Source: Plantago elongata (lineage: Eukaryota > Streptophyta > Magnoliopsida > Lamiales > Plantaginaceae). From it: 64,000 nt of DNA. The position numbers were made by a program, and so were the translations under genes. Below the pieces are notes generated by a model. It ran no database searches. It was not told the origin of the DNA and worked only from the letters and a program-made list of their open reading frames with translations. Shown in pieces: positions 12,551 to 24,208 of the stretch; the stretch's first letter is position 1, and every line of letters starts with the position of its first letter. The DNA is taken from contig JAYMSP010000159.1 in assembly GCA_036897095.1 (NCBI GenBank), positions 1 to 64,000 on the forward strand, written 5' to 3'.

Positions 12551-14536
12551 GAGGCTTGCATATATATATATATATATTAATATATGTATTGGTTGTGTTG
12601 GGGCAATGTTGAGTTAATAAAGGTGACCTGATGTTCGGGTGGCTTGGGTAAACTAGTTGGTGATTGTACTTCAAGAATGTTGTCAATGTGTGATTTTCAG
12701 TTTTATAAGAACATTCAGCTAGAAAATGATTTTCATATTTTGGAACTGTTTTTTTTTATAGGAAAAGAATTATGTATTCATAAAACATCAGGCAAAGGCC
12801 CAGCATCCAAAATAATACAATTATAAAGAATGTAAAAGGCCAACATGAAGAAAGATCCTCACCAGTTCAAAGTTCTGGCAACAAAACTAATGGAAAAGGA
12901 CATAAAACTAAAAACACAACCCCTTAGATCATCAATAATAGGACCTGCTCCTGAATGACAGGATTAGATATACGTAGCGCTGAAATGATTGGAACAATCT
13001 CCCTCGAACACGAGCGCTTGTAGCAGCTCTAGCCAACAAAAGTGCCTGCCGTGCAGCCATTGCTTCTACTACTTCTGGATCCCGAATATATATTTGGCAT
13101 CTTCTGCTGTCTCCAGGTAATAGTTCCTCTATGATTGCACACAATCACCCCAATGCCAGCAAAATCAATCCTTGTATAACCAAAGCATCATTAATCTTCA
13201 CTTCATCCAGATCCCAATAATTCTTTGATAGACAGACATGCCAAAAGGGAAAACCCATGCGGACTTTAGCACTATCATCTGTTGTCCATAAGCAAGAACT
13301 GCAGCACAGGATCAACTTCCACCCATGGGCCTCTAGTAAAACATTATCTGCCTCTTTTCAAGTGCATCAATCTGGACCCTCAAAACAATGCATTGAACTG
13401 GAAAATGAAACGTGCAAGCATGTATCAACACAGGCTACATTTTTAGAATCTGTATACATGAAATGAAGAATGCTTGAACAAATTAACATGCTATATGCAA
13501 CCAACATCAGAAAGAAGAATGTATATATTGAAGTTTAATGGAGAAACTCTTTGACCATCCTAAAATAAGAGAAAGATGGCACAAAAAACAAATGAATGAC
13601 TGTAGTTTGGCATGATTCGGTTCAAACTCCTAAGCTGTACCTGAGCTGGCTTCTTGTTTCCAAAAATATTTAAGAATCATGCCTCTATCATACACTTGGA
13701 AATGCCAGTAACTACATTCAAGAAGATAAACACTAGAAGTCTACAGCAAAAAACAAATTAATCAGGATATAACTCGCCAGGTTAAGGCGTTAGGCGCCAA
13801 GCTGGTTGTTATGAAAGAGAGAAACATGGAACCAAAGTTGAAAGGGCACCTGCTCTGGAATCCAGATCAAGAACATCAGAAGACGAGATAAAGGTAATAA
13901 AAACAAACATAGGGTCTGAACGGCACTATGTAATACAAGCATGAAATGCAGGAGAATCCTGAGTTCTCTCTATTTGTTGTAAAATTCAAGTTTTTTTAGA
14001 AAAATCCACTTCAGATAACTATACCTTAATCATCCGCAACTGGTTCAATAACAGGCTTCCATGACTCAAATTTATTCATTAAACAATCTTGCAGCTAGCA
14101 AGAACGTCACACTGGTATGCAAGGAATCAGGTCTTCCATGCAAGTTGAGCGCCACGCCACTCAAAGATAAATTACCCAGTGGAACCATAAACAGAAGGAC
14201 AGGCTGGCACTAGGAGAAAGAAATGTACCAAGTAGACTAGAGACAAATACTCCCTTGAATTCCCTTGAACTGCCTGCTTTTTAATTCATTTTTTCCTATA
14301 AATATTGATATTGTTGTTCAGTAACAAATATACAAGTAGAGATACAGAACAAGCAGGAACAGTTACACCATGGAAACCAAAGAAGAAATGTATCAAGTAG
14401 AAACAAATACCCTATGATTTGTAGTATTCTGGCTGAAGCTTCTTAACCATATCAATAGGAATCCACCTCCATGTCCCACTTGACAATGACCAAGAACCAT
14501 ATGAAAAGCAGAAACATCGAGTAATTGATGTCTCCT
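12551..14536. other. Spacer between transaldolase and PPR gene
   Basis: The region starts with transaldolase 3' UTR, including a short (TA)n tract near 12560-12576. It then holds a LINE-like 3' remnant (12750-13330) and the downstream region of the PPR gene. I see nothing else coding. Confidence 0.5.
12750..13330 (-). pseudogene. 5'-truncated LINE remnant with RNase H-like domain
   Basis: On the minus strand, pieces of the plant retroelement-type RNase H fold (RVT_3) appear in order: KIND near 13195, then in another frame DFAGIGVIVCNHRGTIT, then in a third frame the string DPEVVEAMAARQALLLARA (about 13085-13030). The pieces lie in three frames, so it is not translatable as one protein. About 200 nt downstream on the same strand there is a T run on the plus strand (12750-12758), which would be the poly(A) tail of a LINE 3' end. 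No reverse transcriptase domain is visible upstream. A decayed host RNase H-like gene is a less likely alternative. Confidence 0.55.
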
Positions 14537-16894
14537 TTAAACCTGCTCGTTTAGTTCAAGATAAGCTTTGATAAATATTTCGTATGTATATTTGTTGGGG
14601 GGGCAACCAAAATTCTCCATTTCCATAAAATGCAATTTTGCTTTATCCATATATCCCAGTTTACAATATCCAGCGATAATCATGTTATGCGTCCATGTAT
14701 TGGGCTGCAATCCTTTCGAAGGAAGTGAGTAGAAGAGGCTCATTGCAGTGTCAACTTGTCCCTCTCCAAATACTCCCTGAATGAGAGTTGTGTATGTTTT
14801 GATGTTAGGAGTAACACCACTATCTTCCATCATACCTAAAACGGAGAATGCTTCTTTGATCTTCTTATTCTTGCACAAACCATCTATGACCGCCGTGTAA
14901 GCTACCACGTCTTGCTCTTCCATCTCGCTAAAAATCTTCAAAGCCTCCTCACACCTTCCAGCATGAAACAAACCATCTAAAATCGTCGTACAGCTAACTT
15001 TCGTGTGTACTAACCCAACACGAGGAATTTTAGAATACACACTCAACGCCTGCTCCACGTCACGCACCTTACAATACCCCTTCATCAAAGTGCAGTAGAC
15101 CATGAAATTCCGACCAAAATTCATAACATGATAATCAAATATCTTTCTCGCTAGCTCCATCTTCCCCAACAAACAATATCCATCCAACAACGCCCCATAA
15201 GTCACATTATTCGGAATCACTTCTCTTCGCATCATATGTCCCAAGTAGGCATGGGAGCACTCCACCCTCCCCACCTTACCATACGCATCTATCATTATCG
15301 TATACGTAAATGCATCGGGCTCACATATCTTCTCTTTCCACAACCTGTCAAACAAATTTTGAGCATCTGCCAGCTTGTTATCCAAACACATGCCTCTAAT
15401 GAGCGTGTTAAAGGTCCAGGTGTTCGGTACTAAACCGGACTTAACAAAGATAGACAGAACAGTAAAGCCAAGGTCAGAACGATTGGCAAGTGAGCAACAG
15501 TTAATAGCAACGTTTAGCAGTATGGTGTCCAAAGGTAGAGGCAAACGACGAGCTGTGTTGAACATACGGAGAGCAAGAGAGTAGTCATCCAGTTTCAAAA
15601 TGGCATTGAGTAACTGGGTGAATGGAATAGCATTGGGAAAAGGCTTGATTTTTAGCAAATGAGCGAAGAATGCTAAAGCATGACTGACCTTATTCAGTTT
15701 GCGGAAATCGAAAGAATGTGGTGCTGCAATTCCTCTGTTGATCACCATTGGAAGGGGTGATAATTCAGATTTTGGATTCAAAAACCTTTTTGGGTTCAAA
15801 AAGCAGGACACACGTTTGGATTGACTTTCCATCTGTATCTCTCTTGTTTTGTCTTGCTCCTTTTCATAGTCTTCTCGAGAGTTCTTTTTGTTTCTCAGCT
15901 CAGAGCTCTGGTCTTGGTTTTTCCTACTCTTGCACAAACCATTTATCACCGCCGTGTAAGCTATCACGTCTTTCTCTTGCATCTCGCAAAAAATCTTCAA
16001 AGCCTCCTCACACCTTCCAGCATGAAACAAACCATCTAAAATCGCCGTACTGCTAACTTTCGTATGTACTAACCCAACACGAGGAATTTCAGAATACACA
16101 CTCAAAGCCTTCTCCACGTCGCCTACCTTACAGTACCCCTTCATCAAAGTGCAGTAAACCGTAATATTCCGACCAAAATTCCTAACATGATAATCAAATA
16201 TCTTTCTTGCTTGCTCCATCTTTCCCAACAAACAGTATACATCCAACAAAGTCTCATAAGTTACACGATTGGGACTTACTCCTCTTATTATCATATGTCC
16301 CAAATAAGCATGACAGCACCCCACCCTCCCCACCTTACCATACCCATCTACCATTATCGTATACGTAAACGCATCGGGCTCACATATCCTCTCTTTCCAC
16401 AACCTGTCAAACAAATTTTGAGAATCTGCCAGCTTGTTATCCAAACACAGGCTTCTAATGAGCGTGTTAAAGGTCGATGTGTTCGGTACCAAACCGGACT
16501 TAACGAAGATAGACAGAACAGCAAAGCCAAGGTCAGAACGATTGGCAAGTGAGCAGCAGTTAATAGCTACGTTTAGCAGTGTGGTGTCCAAAGGTAGAGT
16601 CAAGTGACGAACTGTGTTGAACATACGGAAAGCAAGAGAGTAGTCTTCCAGTCTCAAAATGGCATTGAGTAACCGGGTGAATGGAATTGCATTGGGAAAA
16701 GACTTGATTTTTAGCAAATGAGCGAAGATTGGTAAAGCATGCCTGACCTTGTTCAGTTTGCTGAAATCGAAAGAAGGTGCTGCTGCAATTGCTCTGTTGA
16801 TTGGAAGGGCTGCTGATGATTCAGATTTTGTGTTCAAAAACCTAGTTTTTGGGCGCAAAAAGGTAAAAGACCCATTTGGATTGCTCCTTTTCAT
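14537..16894 (-). CDS. Fused tandem P-class PPR protein (restorer-like)
   Basis: A single 785-residue open frame without introns. PPR proteins bind organellar RNA, one repeat per base, and direct its processing or translation. The N-terminus (KRSNPNGSFTFLRPKTRF) is basic, as in mitochondrial targeting. Residues 36-322 hold about seven and a half 35-residue repeats. Residues 323-354 are an odd charged linker (EDYEKEQDKTREIQ). From Met355 (15832) a second copy of the whole protein begins (MESQSKRVSCFLNPK) and continues to about ten and a half repeats. The two halves are very similar repeat for repeat (for example SLANRSDLGF in both). The linker is the 5' leader of the second copy read through in frame: AGCTGAGAAACAA and GGAAAAACCA also occur upstream of the first ATG. 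The layout (LLNAILRL..., NVAINCCSLANRSDLGF) resembles the Rf-like subgroup. Either the whole frame or just the 431-residue second copy could be the real product. Confidence 0.8.
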   Translation of the reverse strand: MKRSNPNGSFTFLRPKTRFLNTKSESSAALPINRAIAAAPSFDFSKLNKVRHALPIFAHLLKIKSFPNAIPFTRLLNAILRLEDYSLAFRMFNTVRHLTLPLDTTLLNVAINCCSLANRSDLGFAVLSIFVKSGLVPNTSTFNTLIRSLCLDNKLADSQNLFDRLWKERICEPDAFTYTIMVDGYGKVGRVGCCHAYLGHMIIRGVSPNRVTYETLLDVYCLLGKMEQARKIFDYHVRNFGRNITVYCTLMKGYCKVGDVEKALSVYSEIPRVGLVHTKVSSTAILDGLFHAGRCEEALKIFCEMQEKDVIAYTAVINGLCKSRKNQDQSSELRNKKNSREDYEKEQDKTREIQMESQSKRVSCFLNPKRFLNPKSELSPLPMVINRGIAAPHSFDFRKLNKVSHALAFFAHLLKIKPFPNAIPFTQLLNAILKLDDYSLALRMFNTARRLPLPLDTILLNVAINCCSLANRSDLGFTVLSIFVKSGLVPNTWTFNTLIRGMCLDNKLADAQNLFDRLWKEKICEPDAFTYTIMIDAYGKVGRVECSHAYLGHMMRREVIPNNVTYGALLDGYCLLGKMELARKIFDYHVMNFGRNFMVYCTLMKGYCKVRDVEQALSVYSKIPRVGLVHTKVSCTTILDGLFHAGRCEEALKIFSEMEEQDVVAYTAVIDGLCKNKKIKEAFSVLGMMEDSGVTPNIKTYTTLIQGVFGEGQVDTAMSLFYSLPSKGLQPNTWTHNMIIAGYCKLGYMDKAKLHFMEMENFGCPPNKYTYEIFIKAYLELNEQV

Positions 16895-16973
16895 AGGCTT
16901 CTTTCTTCTTTTTGTTTATGTTCTTGAATTGTATTGTTTCTCAGCTCGGAGCTCTAGTTTTGGTTTTTCCTAC
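15916..16973 (-). repeat. Tandem duplication unit, ~1046 bp, within the PPR gene
   Basis: On the plus strand GGTTTTTCCTAC occurs at 15916-15927 and again at 16962-16973, with AGCTCNGAGCTC-type leader sequence beside both. The spacing of 1046 bp is the duplication step. At 15916 the leader is joined directly to the codons for GLCKS of the first copy, which marks the recombination junction. Confidence 0.75.
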
Positions 16974-16982
16974 AAGTTATAA

Positions 16983-18239
16983 CTTCAAACACTAAATTAT
17001 TCGCAGTCGCCAAGGAAGAGAATGTTGTTTTCCGGTTTCAACCCTTAATCATTCAAATTTTCAGAATGGCTCGAAAAAGAAGAAATTATTATCTGGACCA
17101 GATCTATTATTTATTCCATGAATCATATGATGAAGAATAATTCATATTATTCTACATAAACATGTAAATGTGGGACATGCACATTAAATAAATGATGTGA
17201 ATCATTCTTCACTATATGGTTTATGAAATAATTATGAATTATTCTTCATCACATGGTCTACAAAATAATAGTAGACCTGGTCTAGAGAATAATTTTCTCA
17301 AAAAAGAGAGAAGTATCGTCTGATTCCATCCTGACTACTAAAGGGAACGGAGGGGGGAGGGTAGTGAACCAGGACCTCGCGCTATATCGTTTACATTGGA
17401 TGCGCAATATGTAGATGACTACTAGGTAGACTCTAATCCTTCTTTGTAATGCTTTATTTGATCGCGGTGCTTATGGTGCTGATTGACATGCGACTTAAAT
17501 GTCCCGATTTAAATGCCTGAATAGTGATCGGAATTATATTGGGATTGTTAAAATTGTATTTGATATAGAATTGTTATTGGATAGGGTATTATAGGTTTGT
17601 TATATAGGTAGAGAAAAATGTTGCTACTGTAGAACCATTTCAATCTTCGGCATTTAAATGCCATAACAAGCATAAAATCCTCGAGTAGCATCTAAATAGA
17701 CATTTAAATGATACTCCAATCAGCCCCTATATCTCTTGTTGAATTCTCTATAATTATCCTGCATGATTTGACTTATGTAATAGAAGTATGAACACAACTG
17801 CATAGGGCTAGCATTTTATTTTAGTAAGTACATTAAGGATGCAAGATTTCTATTTTTGATAGAATATTCGTACGAATAAAATATTACGATTAATTACAAT
17901 TTATGAAATAATTTTGAATATAAATTGGTAATCAGAACATCTTTTTTGGTCAAACTATCGTTCAAAAGTTATCACACTCGAGCTAGGAAGGTGCCGGAAT
18001 GTTTGATCACTTGATGGCTTGGACATCTCACCACGAGTCACCACTATGGCACTCTCTAATTACAAAGTATTAAAAGAGGTGTATATAAATGAGATATCGA
18101 AATAAACGGACTATCCAATATCCAAAAAAGGGTAGTTTTGGTAATTGATGTAAACACAGAAATAGTAGCTCAAAAGGAAGGAAATGTATGGCCGTCATCT
18201 TCCCGCGTAACTAATAAACACTTCCAGAAAATCCACCAA
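16983..18239. other. Spacer between PPR gene and FKBP gene
   Basis: This is the divergent spacer. It contains an inverted-repeat MITE at 17475-17727. Near 17085-17300 the words ATTATTCTTCAT and ATGAAGAATAATTCAT appear in both orientations, giving a loose local palindrome. No gene is seen. Confidence 0.5.
17475..17727. mobile_element. MITE, copy A (family also at 24209-24459)
   Basis: The ends are GGTGCTGATTG and CAATCAGCCCC, an imperfect terminal inverted repeat. Internal words CATTTAAATG, TATATAGGTAGAGAAAAATG, ACTGTAG and TTTAAATGCC recur in inverted orientation in copy B at 24209-24459. Length is about 253 bp, non-coding. The terminal type and short AT-rich flanks would suit a PIF/Harbinger or hAT-derived MITE; the target duplication is not clear. 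Confidence 0.65.
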
Positions 18240-20344
18240 ATGATGACCTCAATTTCTGCCGTCTCAACCCATTTTCCGGCCAAACAACCACCTTCTCCGG
18301 TACCTCTGCCGCGCATTTTCTGTCGGAGCTTCTCAACCTCATCTTCCTCTTCCGGTCAGTCTAATTACCAAACGCTTCTTTTTCCTCGATGTTTGTAGAC
18401 CTAATTCATTGCAATTTGTTCAGTTGAAGATGCCAGTGAAAGCTTGGAGCACAAGCCACTGATTAATCGGAGAACGATTGTGTTGTCAGCATCGATAGGA
18501 CTGTTGTCTCTCTCAAATTCCAATTCTCAAAAGAGTGGTGCTGCAATTGCATCTGAATATGCTGACAGTAATTCCGATCCCCTTGCTTTTCTCATTTCTT
18601 CATTTCCGTCTTTCACTCGATGTTATAGAATCGTTTGACAGATTCACCGTAAAGGATAGCTTTTTTCTTTTTGTTTTGAAACGGCAAAGGTGACTCGAAC
18701 TATTGTTTATCTGTGTGTAATAGAAATGCAAATGAGGAATTAGCAGGAAGCTTATGATGTTCATAAGTGCTGATTTTATTCTACTGATGCATCTTGCGAA
18801 GTAGGAAAGCAGTAGTATATGATTTCTTGAATAATTATGTACCGCATTATTATGTGCAGACTAATTGTAGGCTCACTGTTTTAGCATACAGTGCCAGCAT
18901 TGCGAGGAAAGGACTATGGCAAGTCAAAGATGCGTTATCCTGATTACACCGAAACAAATTCCGGCCTCCAGTATAAGGTCGAACTCGAGCATCTTGGGAG
19001 CTTATATTGTTATTGTATATATTGGTTGTTACTTTGTATAAGAATTTGATTCTGATTCCAACGTTTGGACGAGTTGCAGGATTTGCGATTAGGAAGTGGC
19101 CCAACTCCTAAGATAGGAGAGACTGTAGTGGTATGCATATCTCTCTTCATCCTAATTGTTCAGCCCAGCCTAATGGACTTTTGGGGAATCAGTTAAACTT
19201 CTTGTTTTGGGTTATGAATTACTCCAACTAGCATGAAAAAAGAAAAAGAAAAAAAAGGAAATACTGTAGATGAAAAGAGAACTTGGAAGAGTTTAACTTG
19301 TTTACATCATGCCTAATTACACAGGCCTCCCTGATTTGATTTCTCTGCAGGTTGATTGGGATGGTTACACTATTGGATATTATGGTCGGATATTTGAAGC
19401 TCGGAACAAGTCTAAGGGTGGCTCCTTCGAGGTATTTCCTTGCATGACATCATTATTCTGTTGTTTGTATTTACTCTTTAGTTTTTATGAGTCTTATCGT
19501 ATTTTCTTATGCAGGGTGATGATAAAGAGTTCTACAAGTTCAGGGTAGGATCTCAAGAGGTAAGAAGTCGTCATTCAGTTGGATTGATTATCACCATTAG
19601 TCCATTACATATTTACATCTCACTTTTGATGATGCATGCTTGTTTATTTCTCGAAAACAACGTCTTCTATTATTTATTTCCTTGCGGCCTCACTTTCATC
19701 AGTAAGAAACAAGTGAGCAGAAAAGAGATCATGTGAGGGTCTTTTACCAGACTGGTTTATGAATATTTTCAGGTCATACCGGCATTCGAGGAGGCTATAA
19801 CAGGAATGGCTCTCGGTGGCATCAGAAGGTAAGCTTAGCCTCCCCCATCATTTTTACCACTTGCAGAATTTTGATTGTAACTGCAACATGATTATGAGAA
19901 AATTGTCAGCTAATTATTGCAAAATATGACGTTGGTGTTAAGAGGAAAATGAGGCTCGTGGTGTATGAGAATCTTACTTTGGCCTGACTTTATCTTTAGA
20001 ATGACACTAAATTCATTGATTAACACTCCATTTATGCTTTAGCTTACAATTTCCAGTATGTTGCAGAATTATAGTACCCCCAGAACTCGGATACCCTGAC
20101 AGTGACTACAACAAGAAAGGTCCATCACCAACAACTTTTTCGGTACTATCTCATCAGTCCTTGCTGCTGTAATTTATAGCTGCATCATGCCTTGTTTGAA
20201 CTTTGAAGGTGGGTTATATACTTAGTACTTATGGTGCAGGGACAAAGAGCTTTGGATTTTGTCTTGAGGAACCAAGGGTTGATAGATAAGACCCTCTTGT
20301 TCGACATTGAGCTCATCAAGATTGTGCCTAATGGAAGGGGTTAA
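18240..20344 (+). CDS. FKBP19: FKBP-type prolyl isomerase, thylakoid lumen
   Basis: Nine exons, 18240-18354, 18424-18567, 18892-18977, 19080-19130, 19351-19431, 19515-19559, 19773-19828, 20067-20142 and 20240-20344, join in frame to 252 residues. FKBPs isomerise peptidyl-prolyl bonds or act as chaperones. Residues 1 to about 45 are Ser/Pro-rich (plastid transit). A twin-arginine motif with a hydrophobic stretch (NRRTIVLSASIGLLSL) and ASEYA follow, which suggests Tat import into the thylakoid lumen. The FKBP domain starts near SGLQYKDLRLGSGP and includes VDWDGYTIGYYGRIFEAR, VIPAFEEAITGMALGG, RRIIVPPELGYP and LLFDIELIKIVP. The usual pocket-floor Trp (VIxGWxE) is Phe here (VIPAFEE), so catalytic activity may be low. 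It matches At5g13410-type proteins from memory. The paired ATGs at 18240 and 18243 leave the exact start open by one residue. Confidence 0.9.
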
Positions 20345-20995
20345 ACCGGCTACATTTCTCCAATGACTGAGCATCTTGATGAAATATTTAGAAATGAGAT
20401 GATATATTGTTCCTAAAGAGGTTCTCTAAGATTACTCATTCAGTTCCATCAGAAACACAAAATGAAAGCATTTTGCTATTGAGATCTATTTTTTCAACAT
20501 GGTTGTACAATTGTGTTGCAAAGCTCTTATGTTCATATCATGTAACAAGTTTTTCTGCTTGTGGATGATTACATAACTAGTAATATACTACAATTATACT
20601 TTTCTTTTATCACCTTGATATTTCAATGTGTCTGTAACTAGAAATGAATTACGTTATGTTTAAGTAAAAGCAGTTGTTGTACACTTCAAATGTCATCTGT
20701 GAGAAATGAATGTACAAGATTTCGGCCAAACAAGTAGTTAGATTCAGATTTATCTGAGTTGCAAAAACTGAGCTAAAACAAAGCACAGAAAAATTGGAGA
20801 GGACAGAAAGTGGAACCACAAGAGTAACAGAACTGCACATCATCAAAATTCCATGACAAATTGCAATACCATTCAGCTGAAAAAGGCAAATGAAAATCTT
20901 CTAGAAAGACAAATAACAGAACAAAGTTGGCACTCAACACAAAACACCAATAGCATTTCCAACCTACAGAATCTGAACATAGGAATGGTGTGTGT
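20345..20995. other. Convergent 3' spacer, FKBP/CYP51
   Basis: The two 3' UTRs face each other here. The first 200 bases belong to the FKBP transcript and the last 300 or so to the CYP51 transcript. I see no repeat or coding signal. Confidence 0.5.
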
Positions 20996-23399
20996 CTAGG
21001 GAAGAGGAACCTCCCTGCGTTTGTATCGCACCATGACTTTCCCTTTCACACCAACGACCATAGCATTCCAATCAGTCTCCGGAAAAGGTGAGATGAGCTC
21101 CATTTCGAAATTTCTGAGTAGATGGCTCCATATTGCTTTAATTTGTAGATATGCAAATGGCTCTCCCAGACAACCATGCCTGCCACCACCGAAAGAGATA
21201 TAGGAGAAAGCACCAGTTGCCTTGTCCTCTTCTCTCCCAGGTGCAAACCTGTCTGGATCATAAGTATCGGGATCTTTGTAAATATGTGGCAGCCGGTTCG
21301 CAAAGGCAGGTGAAGTGGCAACAATGTGGCCCTTAGGAATGTCATATTCTTTGCCTTCTTTGGTCGTCACGCTAAAATCACTGTGTGAACTCCTCAGAAG
21401 CATGATTAGAGGAGGGTGGAGTCTTAGGGCTTCTTTAGTGCATCGGTAAAGGACTTCCATCTCAGATAAAACATCGTAATCCACCTTGTTTCCATGCCTT
21501 TCCAAAATATTCTTCTGCTCATTCACAGCAGCTGACATATGTTTTGGGTTGCACATAAGGTAAGCTCCTGTCCATGTGGATGTAATGGAACTTGTGTGCT
21601 GCCCAGCGAAAAGAGCAGCGATGAGCAGGCCAGTTACCTCCGCCTCAGTGGTACAGCGTCCATCTTTGTACTTTGAATCAATGAAGCACTGCAACAGGTC
21701 ATTCTGTGCAACACCTGCTTGTTTACGTGAGTTTATGATGGTTGCAAAAATCTCAGACAGCTTCTTGCGAGCTTGGTCACGGCGACGGTGTGCTGGAATT
21801 GGAAGGTATGGGAAAATCACGCTGATTGGAAGCATCCCATTGTCAAGATCATGGAAGAGAGCAGATACATCGTCAAATAGTTTATTGCGAACCTCTTCGC
21901 CTAAAAGGCATCTACTGGCTGTCAATATAATTAGATGTTCCAGTTCATACTTTAGGTCTACCTCACCACTATCACCCCATTTGGAGAAATACTCCTGCCA
22001 AGTGATAGAAACAAAAGAATCAGTCACTACTTGTTATTGGCAATATAAACTGGATTACGTAATACGTAGTAGTTTGGTAGGTAGTCTAGGTGTGTTTTGT
22101 ATTGCATGCCAATCTCAATATTTTTAAGGATACTTTATCCAAATGACTCATAAATCCGGAAAAAAAGAAAAAAGAAGAAGGGAATCTTGTATACATAGAA
22201 AGGTGAACAATCTATATCTGCTGCAATGACAACCTACAGAGACTTGTGAAGACTTCAGAAATGTCATGTGACATTAGAAATTATCCTCTTCACCTCGAGA
22301 AAAACTGTGATAAGACAGTTAGTAAGACAACTTAAATATTAGGAAGAACCACCTTAATTTAGATCAATTAACACAAGTTCTTCTCCTTACAATCTGCTCT
22401 ATACCATGCATTACCAAAATAATATCCCAATATCATCTATGAAGCACATCACTGAATACCAAAAGCAAACTAATATAACCCTTTACTAGGGCATAATACA
22501 ACTGTAGGCCACAAAACCACCCAGTCCTATATATAATGAGAAGTACACTTGAATGAAACTATACCACTTCAATGCACGTACATGCTTACGTCCATGCATT
22601 GAAATGCTTACAGCAGGAAAAAAGGACTGATGATCAAAAAAATGCAATAATGATAAGAACAAACAATGTTCTAATGGTTCCATAAAGTTTGGCTAACTAC
22701 ATCTCTGATTAGAATTCACAATGCTCATGATCATTTACACAGGCACACAGCAGACTACATACAATTGAACAATGACAATCCACAAACAGTCCAACAACAA
22801 GGAAGTAACTAGGCAATCAAATTTGACAATGGCAAACAACATAAAAAACCCGAAAAGGCGAAAACACACAGATAATGAAAGCAATTCAACAACCAAAAAA
22901 CAGTCGAAGAGAATACCTCAGCTTCCATAACCATCATATCAACATAGCCCTTAAGCTTGGTAACCCTCAATGCCTCAGTAAAGAACCTAAACTGCTCCTG
23001 CCTAACAGTGTAATCAACATCAAACACCACACCAGGACCAAATGTTGGCACATTGAACTGGTACACCTCCTGCTGGCTAAGATCAGTCTCAGAGGCCTTA
23101 AAGAAATGAGCCGAAACCTCAGGACCAATCAAGAATGTAATGTTCTTGTTCAGCAGCTTCAGAGAGAACACACTCCCAAGCTTAGGGTACTCCTCCCTAA
23201 GCATCACAATCGGACCTTTCATGAACTTTATCAAACCACCGAGCAACGGCCAAGTGTTAACCGTAGGTGGGAGGCGTTTCTTGGATCTGGGCATTATCAG
23301 AAAAGATATCAGCTTTGCTGCCACCAGAGTTGCCACCAGCAGAAGGCCCACGTTCAGCATCTTGTTCGCCGGTTCGGTTGGCGATTCCATTACATCCAT
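20996..23399 (-). CDS. CYP51G1: CYP51G obtusifoliol 14-alpha-demethylase
   Basis: Two exons on the minus strand (23399-22917 and 21994-20996) with one intron of 922 nt give 493 residues. The enzyme removes the 14-alpha methyl group of obtusifoliol in phytosterol synthesis, in the ER membrane. The N-terminus has a membrane anchor (VGLLLVATLVAAKLISFLI) and a proline hinge (KKRLPPTVNTWPLLGG). P450 marks are the I-helix AGQHTSSIT, which is the CYP51 form of the oxygen-binding motif, the K-helix EALRLHPP, the PERF-like DPDRFAPGRE, and the haem loop FGGGRHGCLG with the ligand Cys near residue 436. The VRQEQFRFFTEAL region is typical of CYP51 substrate recognition site 1. The start is the ATG at 23399; upstream in-frame sequence has no earlier ATG. 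Length and intron position suit plant CYP51. Confidence 0.96.
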
Positions 23400-24208
23400 T
23401 GCTGCTTGATGAAACTGTGATTGGAGAGGCAAAATGCAAAAAGATTACAACTTTACAGCATATTAGAAGTGTATTGATCTGAATTTGACAACCCAGAAGC
23501 TAAAACGATAAAGCAGATTGTGGGTTGGGTTGGAAAAGAGTACTCGATCTGAGTAAAGGTAATAAAGATCTGATTTTTAGGGGAAAAATCAAGAATTTAG
23601 CTCAGTATTTGACGGAAACTACAATGGCGTGTCACGATTTACCTGGTTTTGTTCTGATTTGATGCAAAATTGTAGAAGTCACAGCATGTGATGTGAGTGA
23701 CAGAAGGAAAGAAAGAAGCCAAATTGTAGTGTGACTGTTGTTTGAGGTTAAGCACTACTTAGTAGTAGGATTAAGGAGTGTTGATTTGTTAGGAGATTTT
23801 ATAGCGAATCGAATCGAGTCGAGCCGAGTCTACAGGGTTTGAGTGAAGATCGGCGGCTTGATGAGAAATGTGGCTTCGATGGAGCCGAGTGGAAAAGGCT
23901 AAAATAGTGTAGCTGGATCTGGATAGAGAGGTAAACAATGGGCCTGGTAAGGATTTTGAGAGCATGGTTTGGTTTTTTGTCTTATCGTTTTTGTTTGTAA
24001 TATTGTGTCATGGATTGGAGTTCAATTTTTAACCAGTAGTGGAGATTTTCTCTTAGCTTAGCTGTTCTGGTTAATTGCAGAAAAGTGCTTCGGTTTATAA
24101 AACTAGCACAAGAAAGTATTGTCGAGAATAGTCAAATAAATACTCTCCTTCGGAGAAAGTTAGGAGCGTTTGCGGATCAGCTCGGCATGAATTGATTGAT
24201 AATGTTTA
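23400..24208. other. CYP51 promoter and 5' leader region
   Basis: Upstream of the CYP51 start on the minus strand. The sequence around 23810-23835 repeats GAATCGAATCGAGTCGAGCCGAG. Otherwise no feature is seen. Confidence 0.45.

Noticed and set aside
15236-16552. Several plus-strand open frames opposite the PPR gene
   Set aside because: They are antisense shadows of a long, well-supported PPR reading frame, duplicated because the gene is duplicated.
21576-23420. Plus-strand open frames across the CYP51 gene
   Set aside because: They are antisense to exons with unmistakable P450 motifs.
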